Shown here: piece after piece, positions 15,065-23,339 of the stretch
Numbering within the stretch: the stretch's first letter is position 1
Layout of the letters: every line of letters begins with the position of its first letter
From: Moraxellaceae bacterium
Lineage (GTDB): Bacteria; Pseudomonadota; Gammaproteobacteria; Pseudomonadales; Moraxellaceae
Length of the DNA: 64,000 bases
Assembly (NCBI GenBank): GCA_030646295.1
Contig: JAUSND010000027.1
Span: 62,001-126,000, forward strand
Direction: 5' to 3'
The notes under the pieces: generated by a model
Told to the model about the DNA's origin: nothing
The model's input: only the letters and a program-made list of their open reading frames with translations
The model's database searches: none
Program-made: the position numbers and the translations under genes

Positions 15065-17221
15065 TCAGAACTTGCCGTAATAGCCTTCCTTCATCGCGTC
15101 ATACAGGTTGGCGGCGCTGTGGATCTCGCCGTCGTATTCGATTTCATCGTTGCCCTTGGCTTCGACCACGCTGCCGTCTTCCAGTGTGAAGCGGTAGGTG
15201 GTGTTTTCCAGATCCTTTTCCTTCACCAGCACGCCCTGGAAGGCCTCCGGGTTGAAGCGGAACGTGGTGCAGCCCTTGAGGCCCTGCTCATAGGCGTACA
15301 TGTAGATATCCTTGAAGTCTTCATAAGGATAATCGGTCGGTACGTTGGCAGTCTTGGAGATGGACGAATCAATCCAGCGCTGCGAGGCAGCCTGTACGTC
15401 CACATGTTCCTTCGGGGAAATGTCTTCGGCTGTAATGAAGTACTCCGGCAGCTTTTCTTCTTCCACCTGCGAGTAAGGCATGGCCTTCGGGTTGATCAGC
15501 TCGCGATAGGCCAGCAACTCGTAGGAAAACACATCCACTTTTTCCTTGGACTTCTTGCCTTCGCGAATCACGTTGCGCGAATAATGGTGCGCAAAGCTCG
15601 GCTCGATACCGTTGCTGGCATTGTTGGCCAGGCTCAGCGAGATGGTGCCGGTCGGGGCGATGGAGCTGTGGTGCGTGAAACGCGCACCGATCTCGGCCAG
15701 TGCTTCCACCAGCTCCGGTGCTACCCCGGCAATCTTCTGCATGTAGCGGCTGTACTTCGCGTGCAGCACCTTGCCCTTCACCTTGTCGCCAACCTTGAAA
15801 CCATCCACGGCCATTTCCGGGCGCTGCGCCAGCATGGCGGCCGTGACCTCGAACTCCTCGTTCATGATCGGGGCCGGGCCTTTTTCCTTGGCCAGGTCCA
15901 GCGCTGCTTCCCAGCCGACCACGGACATTTCGCGAGTGACGCGCTCGGTGAATTCCAGCGATTCGGGTGAACCGTATTTCATGCGCATCATGGTGATGAC
16001 CGAGCCCAGGCCCAGAAAGCCCATGCCGTGACGGCGCTTGTTCAGGATTTCTGCAACCTGTTGCGGCAGTGGCAAGCCGTTGATGTCGACCACGTTGTCG
16101 AGCATGCGGGTGAACACGGCAACCACTTCGCGGTATTCGTCCCAGTCAAAGCGGGCCTTGTCGGTGAACGGGTCACGCACAAAACGGGTGAGGTTCACCG
16201 AGCCGAGCAGGCAGGCGCCATACGGCGGCAGCGGCTGCTCGCCACAGGGGTTGGTGGCGCGGATGTTTTCGCAGAACCAGTTGTTGTTCATCTCGTTGAC
16301 CTTGTCGATCAGGATGAAGCCCGGCTCGGCAAAGTCATAGGTGGAGGCCATGATCATGTCCCACAGGCGACGTGCCGGAATCGTCTTGTAGACGCGGCAG
16401 GCCGTCTTGCCTTCGGGGCTGACGTGGTAGTTGTTCGGCATGGGCCAGTCGCGCCAGATCACGCTGTGGCTGTCACGCAGATCGACGTTGTCGGTCTGGA
16501 TTTCCTTGGTGGTCAGCGGGAAGGCAAGCTGCCAGTCGCCGTTGTCACGCACCGCTTCCATGAAGTCACGGGTGATCAGCAGCGACAGGTTGAACTGGCG
16601 CAGGCGGCCGGATTCGCGCTTGGCGCGGATGAACTCCATCACGTCCGGGTGGCCGACATCAAACGTCGCCATCTGGGCACCGCGACGGCCACCGGCCGAC
16701 GACACGGTGAAGCACATCTTGTCGTAGATATCCATGAACGACAGCGGACCCGAGGTATAGGCGCCGGCACCGCTCACATAGGCACCCTTGGGGCGCAGCG
16801 TAGAGAACTCGTAGCCAATACCGCAGCCGGCCTTCAGGGTGAGACCTGCTTCGTGAACCTTTTCCAGGATGTCATCCATGGAGTCACGGATGGTGCCGGA
16901 CACGGTGCAGTTGATGGTGGAGGTGGCGGGCTTGTGCTCCAGTGCACCGGCATTGGAGGTGATACGGCCGGCAGGAATGGCGCCATGCTGCAGGGCCCAC
17001 AGGAATCGCTTGTTCCACAGGGCGCGCGCCTCGGGCGTGGCTTCCACTTCGGACAGGGCCTTGGCGACACGCTCGTAGGTGCCGTCCAGGGACGCATCCA
17101 CGGGGCTACCGTCCTTGGCTTTCAGGCGGTACTTCTTGTCCCAGATATCGATGGAGGCGGGCTGGAAGGGAATCTCGCGATTGTCCTTGCTGGCAACAAC
17201 GTGCAGTTGTACGGGTTCCAT
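15065..17221 (-). CDS. nrdJa: Adenosylcobalamin-dependent ribonucleotide reductase, catalytic subunit NrdJa
   Basis: This 718-residue class II reductase makes deoxyribonucleotides using a B12-derived thiyl radical, with or without oxygen. The first active-site Cys is in STINCTVSGT (about residue 105). NPCGEQPLPPYGAC holds the conserved catalytic block, and SSAGGRRGAQMA and TGTISLSLANNASNGIEP are further family signatures. The chain ends before the TSCPD and Cys-tail modules, which lie in NrdJb. I prefer ATG 17221 because AGAG sits 8-10 bases upstream; ATG 17227 is in frame. A promoter and an NrdR-like box lie upstream. No class I or class III reductase gene is in the window. Confidence 0.92.
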   Translation of the reverse strand: MEPVQLHVVASKDNREIPFQPASIDIWDKKYRLKAKDGSPVDASLDGTYERVAKALSEVEATPEARALWNKRFLWALQHGAIPAGRITSNAGALEHKPATSTINCTVSGTIRDSMDDILEKVHEAGLTLKAGCGIGYEFSTLRPKGAYVSGAGAYTSGPLSFMDIYDKMCFTVSSAGGRRGAQMATFDVGHPDVMEFIRAKRESGRLRQFNLSLLITRDFMEAVRDNGDWQLAFPLTTKEIQTDNVDLRDSHSVIWRDWPMPNNYHVSPEGKTACRVYKTIPARRLWDMIMASTYDFAEPGFILIDKVNEMNNNWFCENIRATNPCGEQPLPPYGACLLGSVNLTRFVRDPFTDKARFDWDEYREVVAVFTRMLDNVVDINGLPLPQQVAEILNKRRHGMGFLGLGSVITMMRMKYGSPESLEFTERVTREMSVVGWEAALDLAKEKGPAPIMNEEFEVTAAMLAQRPEMAVDGFKVGDKVKGKVLHAKYSRYMQKIAGVAPELVEALAEIGARFTHHSSIAPTGTISLSLANNASNGIEPSFAHHYSRNVIREGKKSKEKVDVFSYELLAYRELINPKAMPYSQVEEEKLPEYFITAEDISPKEHVDVQAASQRWIDSSISKTANVPTDYPYEDFKDIYMYAYEQGLKGCTTFRFNPEAFQGVLVKEKDLENTTYRFTLEDGSVVEAKGNDEIEYDGEIHSAANLYDAMKEGYYGKF

Positions 17222-17310
17222 GAGCATTCTCTGTTTTTATCTGTTGGATCAATGGTGTAGCAGGGCAAAAGCAGCCGCTATCCAGCGGCTTGGGGCTGCC
17301 AAGGCTTGAA

Positions 17311-17326
17311 ACACTACATATTGTGT
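17311..17326 (-). promoter_or_regulatory. NrdR-box-like operator before nrdJa
   Basis: ACACTACATATTGTGT is a near-perfect match to the published NrdR consensus acaCwAtATaTwGtgt. It lies about 90 bases before the nrdJa start and just downstream of the predicted transcription start. NrdR boxes usually occur in pairs about 31 bases apart; no second strong box is found at that distance. A weaker copy, ACACTAGATGTTGTGG, lies at 17486-17501, 175 bases upstream. Confidence 0.7.
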
Positions 17327-17337
17327 TGATGGGGCAA

Positions 17338-17366
17338 AGATTAGGAGCAGGGACGGCCCCTGTCAA
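17338..17366 (-). promoter_or_regulatory. Sigma70-type promoter of nrdJab
   Basis: On the minus strand, a perfect -35 TTGACA (17366-17361) is separated by 17 bases from TAATCT (17343-17338), which matches the -10 only partly. Transcription would start near 17331, so the NrdR-like box covers the first transcribed bases, a good position for repression. The remainder of the 366-base gap between nrdJa and the metallo-beta-lactamase gene holds no gene that can be supported. Confidence 0.6.
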
Positions 17367-17587
17367 CCGTGCATGATTTATGGGGTGTAAGGATAAATCC
17401 ATTAAAATCAGCAATATAAAAAATGCAAAGCGGTTTTTATGAAAAATTTGCAGATTCCGTCGCAGTCGGGGAAGTAAAAGGTCTAACACTAGATGTTGTG
17501 GTTGTTTTTGGTGCAAATCGGTGCTTTATGCCCTGTTTCTGGCTGCGAGAAGACGGTGTGTTGTCCCGGCTTGTCGCAGCCAGGCCG

Positions 17588-18490
17588 TCAGTTGCTGCGT
17601 CCGGGGAAGTACAGCTTGCCCATGATGGGGACCAGCAGGGGCTCGCAGCCGGCCTCACGGATTTCGCGGAGCAGTCCGGGCAGATCCACCGTCGGGATCA
17701 GGTCCGGCTCGGCATGCAGCGGTGTCATCATCGTGTCCCAGTGGCAGGGAATGATCCAGCGCGGCTTGAGCAGTGCCACGACATCCTTCACGTAGTCGGG
17801 CCGGTATTTGCGGCCGATGGCACACAGGCAGACGATGTCGGCCTGCTGGCCCTGCAGCTCCTCGTTGATGAAGTCGGCACTGTCGATATGTACGATGCGC
17901 AGGCTGCCGGTATCCACCACCCAGTTCAGCACCAGACCATGCTTCAGTTCGGTCATGCGTGGCGGCCAGGCGGGCGGCTTGCTGATGTCGCCGGGAAAGG
18001 GAATGCGGCCAAACACCTTGCCGTGCCGTGAGGGCAGGCCGCGAATGGACCACGGGCCACTGGCGATATCTTCACGGCCATCGGTGGCACGCAGCTGGGC
18101 CTCGGGCACCCCGGCCGCACGGCCCACCATGATGGCCGAGCGCGAACCGATCATGCGGGCCCCGGTCTGCTTGCACAGGTCCGGCGCATCCAGGATGTGG
18201 TCATAGTGGGCGTGGCCGACCAGCACATCATCCGCCTCGGGAATAGTGGCCCGGATCAGTCCGGTATCCGGTTGCAGCGGCGAGAGCAGGGCGGCTGGCC
18301 CCGGTCGTGACACGTAGGGATCCAGCACCACCGTGCGGCCCGGCCCCTTGAGGATGAAGCCGGCGGTACCCAGATAGGTGATCTGCAGGCTGTCGGTATC
18401 CCCACCACCACCGGGCAGTGTTTCTGGCCCTGTTGCATACAGCGTGGTGTCGGGCTGCTGCAGTCCGATCAGTTTTTTCCACAGTGCCAT
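17588..18490 (-). CDS. MBL-fold metal-dependent hydrolase, 300 aa
   Basis: A metallo-beta-lactamase-fold protein related to the UlaG/L-ascorbate-6-phosphate-lactonase-like group. The metal motif HAHYDH is at 93-98. A further His lies in GLPSRHG, an Asp in HIDSAD and the last His in IPCHWDTM. The N-terminal TYLGTAGFILKGPGRTVVLDPYVS is typical of this group's first strands. No signal peptide is present. It stands 144 bases from the divergent uvrB. The substrate cannot be predicted from sequence alone. Confidence 0.85.
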   Translation of the reverse strand: MALWKKLIGLQQPDTTLYATGPETLPGGGGDTDSLQITYLGTAGFILKGPGRTVVLDPYVSRPGPAALLSPLQPDTGLIRATIPEADDVLVGHAHYDHILDAPDLCKQTGARMIGSRSAIMVGRAAGVPEAQLRATDGREDIASGPWSIRGLPSRHGKVFGRIPFPGDISKPPAWPPRMTELKHGLVLNWVVDTGSLRIVHIDSADFINEELQGQQADIVCLCAIGRKYRPDYVKDVVALLKPRWIIPCHWDTMMTPLHAEPDLIPTVDLPGLLREIREAGCEPLLVPIMGKLYFPGRSN

Positions 18491-18634
18491 GATTGTCTGC
18501 GCCTGGTTGTCATGTCGGTCCAGCTTACCGCAGCCAGCATGTACATGGCATGACGGCAGAGGTCCGGTAGCGGCAACATTCGTTCCTGCAAATGCAGTTG
18601 GGTGTAAACTGGGCGGTCCCCAACGAGGTATGCC

Positions 18635-20650
18635 ATGAGCGACAACACTTTCCGGCTTGAATCAAAGTTCGCCCCTGCGGGTGACCAGCCCGAGGCGATC
18701 CGCCTCATGTGTGAAGGCCTGGAGGATGGCCTGTCGCATCAGACCCTGCTGGGGGTGACCGGCTCCGGCAAGACCTTCTCGATTGCCAACGTCATCATGA
18801 AGGAGCAGCGCCCGACCATTATACTGGCGCCCAACAAAACGCTGGCAGCCCAGCTCTATGGCGAGTTCAAGGAATTCTTTCCGCACAACGCCGTTGAGTA
18901 TTTTGTTTCCTACTACGACTATTACCAGCCTGAAGCCTACGTGCCGTCCTCCGATACCTTTATCGAGAAGGACTCCTCCATCAACGAGCACATCGAGCAG
19001 ATGCGCCTGTCGGCCACCAAGGCGCTGCTGGAACGTCGTGACACCATTATCGTGGCCACCGTTTCCGCGATTTACGGTCTTGGTGATCCCGACGCCTACA
19101 TGAAAATGCTGATGCATGTGTCGCGCGGCGATCGCATGGACCAGCGCGCTTTGCTGCGTCGCCTCGCAGAAATGCAGTACACCCGCAACGATGTTGAGTT
19201 CTTCCGTGGCACCTACCGTGTACGCGGCGATGTGATTGATGTGTTTCCTGCCGAATCCGAGCGCGATGCGGTGCGCATCGAGCTGTTTGATGAAGAAGTG
19301 GAGAACATCTGCTGGTTTGATCCACTCACGGGCGAAGTGCTGAAGAAGGTGCCCCGTGTCACGGTTTATCCGAAAAGCCATTACGTGACGCCGCAGGAGC
19401 GCATTCATGCCGCTATCGAGGCGATCAAGGAAGAGTTGCCGCCACGCCTTACCTTCTTTCACGACAACGACAAGCTGATCGAAGAGCAGCGCCTGCGCGA
19501 GCGTGTGCGTTTTGATATCGAAATGCTGCAGCAGCTAGGTTATTGCAGCGGCATCGAAAACTATTCCCGCCATCTTTCCGGCCGCCAGCCCGGCGAGCCG
19601 CCGCCCACCCTGTTTGATTACGTGCCAACCGACGCCATTCTGGTGGTGGACGAATCGCACGTGACCATTCCGCAACTGGGTGCCATGTACAAGGGGGACC
19701 GTGCGCGCAAGGAAAACCTGGTGAATTACGGGTTCCGTTTGCCGAGTGCACTCGATAATCGTCCGATGATGTTTGATGAGTTCGAGAGCATTTCGCCGCA
19801 AACCATTTTTGTGTCGGCAACGCCAGGGCCGTACGAAAAGGAAAAGTCAGGCCAGATCGTTGAGCAGGTGGTGCGCCCGACCGGCCTGGTCGATCCGGAA
19901 ATAGAAGTGCGTCCGGCGACGACTCAGGTGGATGACCTGCTGTCGGAAATCGGCAAGCGAGTGGCGGTTGAAGAACGTGTGCTGGTGACTACGCTCACCA
20001 AGCGCATGGCCGAAGACCTTACCGATTACCTGTCCGATCACGGCGTGAAAGTGCGTTACCTGCACTCGGATATCGACACGGTCGAGCGTGTGGAAATCAT
20101 CCGTGACTTCCGCCTGGGTACATTTGATGTGCTGATTGGCATCAACCTGCTGCGTGAAGGCCTCGACATGCCGGAAGTGTCGCTGGTGGCAATTCTGGAT
20201 GCGGACAAGGAGGGCTTCCTGCGCTCGGATCGTTCACTTATCCAGACCATTGGCCGTGCGGCCCGTAACCTGAACGGCAGGGCCATCCTCTATGCAGACC
20301 GCATGACTGGCTCCATGGAGCGTGCCATTGGTGAAACGGACCGTCGCCGGGCCAAACAGGTGGCGTTCAATCTGGCCCATGGCATTACGCCCAGGGGGGT
20401 CACCAAGTCCATCACCGACATCATGGAAGGGGCCTATGGCCCGGCGTCCTCTGCCCGTGGCAAGGGCAGGAAGGTGGCAGAGAAGAAGGGGGCGTATGAC
20501 CTCTCCCTGCTCGATCCGAAAGCCGTGACGGCCCGGATCAAGCAACTGGAGGCCGACATGATGGCCAAGGCCCGCAATCTGGAATTTGAGGAAGCAGCCC
20601 GGATTCGTGACGAGATTCATCAGCTTCGGGAGCGGGCGTTTGTGGCCTGA
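18635..20650 (+). CDS. uvrB: Excinuclease ABC subunit B
   Basis: The helicase-like damage-verification subunit of nucleotide excision repair, acting with UvrA and UvrC. At 671 residues it has the normal length. Walker A GVTGSGKT is at 40-47, the damage-probing beta-hairpin begins near [12 protein letters not shown] (about 92), and the Walker B box is VVDESH. The later motifs [12 protein letters not shown] and [10 protein letters not shown] are intact. The C-terminal UVR motif ([17 protein letters not shown]) should contact UvrC. The start ATG follows an AACGAGG site. No palindromic SOS box like that at lexA was found in the upstream 144 bases. Confidence 0.97.
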   Translation: MSDNTFRLESKFAPAGDQPEAIRLMCEGLEDGLSHQTLLGVTGSGKTFSIANVIMKEQRPTIILAPNKTLAAQLYGEFKEFFPHNAVEYFVSYYDYYQPEAYVPSSDTFIEKDSSINEHIEQMRLSATKALLERRDTIIVATVSAIYGLGDPDAYMKMLMHVSRGDRMDQRALLRRLAEMQYTRNDVEFFRGTYRVRGDVIDVFPAESERDAVRIELFDEEVENICWFDPLTGEVLKKVPRVTVYPKSHYVTPQERIHAAIEAIKEELPPRLTFFHDNDKLIEEQRLRERVRFDIEMLQQLGYCSGIENYSRHLSGRQPGEPPPTLFDYVPTDAILVVDESHVTIPQLGAMYKGDRARKENLVNYGFRLPSALDNRPMMFDEFESISPQTIFVSATPGPYEKEKSGQIVEQVVRPTGLVDPEIEVRPATTQVDDLLSEIGKRVAVEERVLVTTLTKRMAEDLTDYLSDHGVKVRYLHSDIDTVERVEIIRDFRLGTFDVLIGINLLREGLDMPEVSLVAILDADKEGFLRSDRSLIQTIGRAARNLNGRAILYADRMTGSMERAIGETDRRRAKQVAFNLAHGITPRGVTKSITDIMEGAYGPASSARGKGRKVAEKKGAYDLSLLDPKAVTARIKQLEADMMAKARNLEFEEAARIRDEIHQLRERAFVA

Positions 20651-20822
20651 GCAATCAGAGAAATCTGGCACAAAAGTACCAGCTTGATGTTCCTGAAAAG
20701 TGCACGTGCATGATCGCTGTCAAGACCTGTGCACCGCAGTTGTTCACAAAGAGTGGCTACTTACCGTGGAACGTGAGAGGAACCATCTTTAATCAGGCTG
20801 ACATTTCGTTGACTTTGATAAC
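20651..20822. other. AT-richer gap after uvrB (left part)
   Basis: The 359-base gap between uvrB and the GDPD gene is clearly more AT-rich than the rest of the window. This left part contains TTGTTCACA near 20739-20747, which matches the DnaA box TTATCCACA at seven of nine bases. There is no gene, no tRNA and no strong terminator for uvrB. Confidence 0.5.
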
Positions 20823-20877
20823 TTGTTGAATTTTAAGCACTTATCTAATTGTTCAAATTTTGTTCAAATTGTTGAAA
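20823..20877 (+). repeat. Four copies of a TTGTT(C/G)AA element
   Basis: The 8-base unit TTGTTSAA occurs at 20823-20830, 20849-20856, 20860-20867 and 20869-20876. The last three are 11 and 9 bases apart, about one helical turn. The stretch is very AT-rich. Spacing at the helical repeat suggests protein binding on one face of the DNA, or an easily melted segment. It lies 50-100 bases before a pair of consensus DnaA boxes. Confidence 0.6.
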
Positions 20878-20927
20878 GCAGCCTGTCACATGGGTTCCGC
20901 TCCCAATCCTTCAACTTCTCCACTACT

Positions 20928-20950
20928 TTATCCACAGGTTTTGTGGATAA
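20928..20950. promoter_or_regulatory. Inverted pair of consensus DnaA boxes
   Basis: TTATCCACA (20928-20936) and its exact reverse complement TGTGGATAA (20942-20950) are separated by five bases. Each is a perfect match to the strong DnaA box. The pair could bind DnaA or form a 9-bp hairpin. It is 60 bases from the end of the convergent GDPD gene. See the finding on this region for the origin-like reading and its limits. Confidence 0.65.
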
Positions 20951-21009
20951 GAAACCGCCACCTGGTGCGTGGAAGAGGAGTCCGTCCGATAACCTGCCAG
21001 AGCACTGCA

Positions 21010-21759
21010 TCAGGCCGGTTTTGGTGTGGCAAACAGTTCGCCAGCTTCGTGCAGGGCCCGTGATGGCACATCGGTTATCAGGCCGTCGATACCCAGTCTT
21101 GCCAGCTCGTGCATGCGGGCTACGTCATTGACGGTCCAGGTGGCGACCTGCAGTCCTGCCTCATGTGCCGCCTGCAGCAGGGGGAGATCACACCGGGCCT
21201 GATGCGGACCCATGGCAAGACACCCCAGCCCCAGCGCCGCCTCGACCGGATTGCCGGCAAAGTCCTGTTCAAAGAGGAAGCCCCGGGGGATTTCCGGCGC
21301 GGCGTCGCGGATCAGGTGCAGGTAACGTGGATTGAAAGAGGTGGTAAAGGCGCGCTCGCCAAAGCCGAACTCCCGCCACAGTGCCGGGAACTTTGCTGCC
21401 ACGGTCTGGCAGTCCGCCTCGGTTGCGGCCTTGACCTCAAACTGGATGTGCTCAAAGTCGTGCAGCACGGCCATTACCTCACGCAAGGTGGGTATGCCTT
21501 CAATCTCCGGCCAGTCCGGGAACGATTTGCGGGTGGCATTGATGCGGGCCAGGTCCGAGCTGTGGGTCAGGCGCACCTCGCCGTATGCCAGGGTGGTGCG
21601 CTCCAGCGAGTTGTCGTGAATGATGACCAGTTCGCCATCTGCACTGACCTGGATATCAAGCTCGACCGCACGTACCCCCAACTGGCGCAGGTAACGAAAG
21701 CCGCTCAATGTGTTTTCCGGTGCCTCGCCGCGGGCACCACGATGTCCGATCAACCGCAT
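21010..21759 (-). CDS. Glycerophosphodiester phosphodiesterase, 249 aa
   Basis: It hydrolyses deacylated phospholipids to glycerol 3-phosphate and an alcohol. The GDPD TIM-barrel signatures are complete: GHRGARG with His6 and Arg7, ENTLSGF, the metal pair Glu33 and Asp35 in ELDIQ, and the second catalytic His48 in IIHD. FEVKAA and the late VATWTVND also fit. There is no signal peptide, so this is a cytoplasmic UgpQ-like type rather than periplasmic GlpQ. It converges with uvrB across the DnaA-box gap, and no obvious partner gene adjoins it. Confidence 0.92.
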   Translation of the reverse strand: MRLIGHRGARGEAPENTLSGFRYLRQLGVRAVELDIQVSADGELVIIHDNSLERTTLAYGEVRLTHSSDLARINATRKSFPDWPEIEGIPTLREVMAVLHDFEHIQFEVKAATEADCQTVAAKFPALWREFGFGERAFTTSFNPRYLHLIRDAAPEIPRGFLFEQDFAGNPVEAALGLGCLAMGPHQARCDLPLLQAAHEAGLQVATWTVNDVARMHELARLGIDGLITDVPSRALHEAGELFATPKPA

Positions 21760-21847
21760 GTTGGCTCCTGCACTCGTCTGGTGGGTACACCGTGGTGCTT
21801 GTTGTGGCTGTTTTGCATACCTTGGGATGGGGCAGTCTGCGGTGCAA

Positions 21848-21880
21848 ATGATAAAGCCGGCACGGGGCCGGCTTTATCAT
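21848..21880 (-). terminator. Strong hairpin after the Ala/Pro-rich protein gene
   Basis: A 14-bp perfect inverted repeat, 21848-21861 with 21867-21880, has a five-base loop. It lies 15 bases beyond the stop of the exported protein gene. The expected T-run on the minus strand is lacking, so it may act as a 3'-end stabiliser or weak terminator. Confidence 0.6.
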
Positions 21881-21895
21881 TAAATGGTGCCCGGC

Positions 21896-22561
21896 TTATT
21901 TAAGGATGACGCGACCGGTTGCCGGGTCAAACGAAAAGCCGGGTGCAGCCTTCAGTGCATCCTCGGTCGTGCGCTTGGGCGCTGGTGCGGCTTCAGGAGC
22001 CGGTGTTGCAGCAGGTGCAGGAGCTGCCTGCGGTGTGGCGGCTTCAGGTGCCGGCTCAACGGGTTTCCGGAGTGCTTCGGCGGCAGCAGCTTCCTCTGCA
22101 GCACGTGCCTTGGCGGCGTCAGCGTCGGCGCGAGCCTTGGCTGCATCACGTTCGGCCTTGCGACGTGCCTGCTCCGCACTGTCTGCCTGCGTGGGGGTAA
22201 CCGGCGTTGCCGCAGGAGTGGCAGGTTTTTGCACGGCAGCAGGGGCCGGTGCTACCGGAGCTGGTGCCTTGACGGGAGCGGGTGCGGGCGCGCGCACCGG
22301 GGTGGCCGGACGTGGCGCTGGGCGCTGGCCGGTCACGGTCATGCTGTGCAGGACCTTGTTGCGCTCGAATACCACGACAAAGCCATCATAGGTCCAGCGC
22401 GTGATGGGCGGGGTGCCAACCGCTCCGGTCTTGCTGAGCGGACTGCCGAATTCCTGTTCTACCTGACTCATGCTCGCACCCTGTCCGGGCAGCGAGGCCG
22501 CATTCAGCTGAACGCTGCAGGCCAGCAGCAGGGCGCAGGTGGCTATCTTGGCGCGCATCAT
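21896..22561 (-). CDS. Exported protein of unknown function with Ala/Pro/Lys-rich tail, 221 aa
   Basis: A signal peptide (about residues 1-21, ending near LNAAS) precedes a compact domain with GASMSQVEQEFGSP and VGTPPITRWTYDGFVVVFE (residues 28-65). That domain resembles small pseudomonad proteins often labelled phosphodiesterase without evidence, and is loosely like BamE/SmpA. From about residue 80 the chain is low-complexity: alternating Ala-Pro, then a charged helix-prone stretch rich in Ala, Lys, Glu, Asp and Arg (about 125-165), then Ala-Pro again. The very end (FSFDPATGRVILK) looks ordered. A periplasm-spanning spacer, as in TolA or TonB, is possible but is only an inference from composition. 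Confidence 0.7.
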   Translation of the reverse strand: MMRAKIATCALLLACSVQLNAASLPGQGASMSQVEQEFGSPLSKTGAVGTPPITRWTYDGFVVVFERNKVLHSMTVTGQRPAPRPATPVRAPAPAPVKAPAPVAPAPAAVQKPATPAATPVTPTQADSAEQARRKAERDAAKARADADAAKARAAEEAAAAEALRKPVEPAPEAATPQAAPAPAATPAPEAAPAPKRTTEDALKAAPGFSFDPATGRVILK

Positions 22562-22656
22562 TCTTGCAATCCCTTCGTGCTGTTATTCGAATTTTTAACG
22601 ATGCTAGTGACTTGACTCCCAATATTCAAGAAGCAGCCCAGTAGCACCTTCCCTGT

Positions 22657-23256
22657 CTATATTTCGTCCGGATTCTGGAACTCTTCCACCACTTCGTTGT
22701 TCCGGGCCTTGCGCTGTACATCACGGGCCAGGATCTGGCGGTCATGATGGCGAATGTTCACAAAGGCAACGCCGGTGCGGAACCCTTCCAGGTCTTCATC
22801 CTCGCAAAAAACCACGCGACCGATGGCGGCAATATGGTAGTTCGATGCCTGGCTACTGATGGCAAGGTGCAGGTAAATGCCGGGTATCACCGGCTCTGCC
22901 GCATGAAAGGACAAGCCGCTGGGCGACAGGTTTACCCCCTGTGGCACAGGTGACAGCATCCGGCCAAGGCTGTCGCCAATGGCTTGGGCAATGATGTCGA
23001 TCTTGAGGTTAAGCGCCTGCATCAGGCCCGCCACGCGCGGGTTCTCGCGAGCGAGGGCATCCATCTGGTTGCGCTGGACACTGTCAATTTGCGTCAGTTC
23101 ATCCCGAAGGGTGAAGTGCTGGGGCAGATCAAAGCGGGTGTCGTAGGGGTCGGCTTCTATTTCCCTGGGGCTGATGCGCTGGTAGATCACGGCCAGCGTC
23201 GAGTTGACCCGGGGTTCGCGGCGCCGTTCGGCAGCGCTTTTTTGCTCATTGGTCAT
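22657..23256 (-). CDS. PilZ-domain-like protein, 199 aa
   Basis: The N-terminus carries RRREPRVN, like the RxxxR motif of PilZ domains. A second half holds GVNLSPSGLSFHAAEP, like the D/NxSxxG motif, so cyclic-di-GMP binding is plausible. Between them is a helical insertion (about residues 40-105). The protein has no signal or membrane segment. A short 74-base gap separates it from the divergent lolC, so the two could share a control region. With the GGDEF-EAL protein and the short PilZ further right, it suggests a cyclic-di-GMP network. I am fairly sure of the domain and not of its targets. Confidence 0.75.
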   Translation of the reverse strand: MTNEQKSAAERRREPRVNSTLAVIYQRISPREIEADPYDTRFDLPQHFTLRDELTQIDSVQRNQMDALARENPRVAGLMQALNLKIDIIAQAIGDSLGRMLSPVPQGVNLSPSGLSFHAAEPVIPGIYLHLAISSQASNYHIAAIGRVVFCEDEDLEGFRTGVAFVNIRHHDRQILARDVQRKARNNEVVEEFQNPDEI

Positions 23257-23339
23257 TCAGGATCTGCTCCTGTACAAAAAATACGCAAATCGGCCCGGGT
23301 ACATGTCCGGTCCATTGTCAGTGTGGTTTAATGCGCCGC

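Noticed and set aside
16028-17260. Open plus-strand frame of 410 codons opposite nrdJa (also 15056-15970)
   Set aside because: Antisense shadow of a strongly conserved enzyme; no recognisable domain and no start signal.
18541-18634. SOS box before uvrB
   Set aside because: CTGCAAATGCAG is palindromic but too short and lacks the CTG-N10-CAG spacing.
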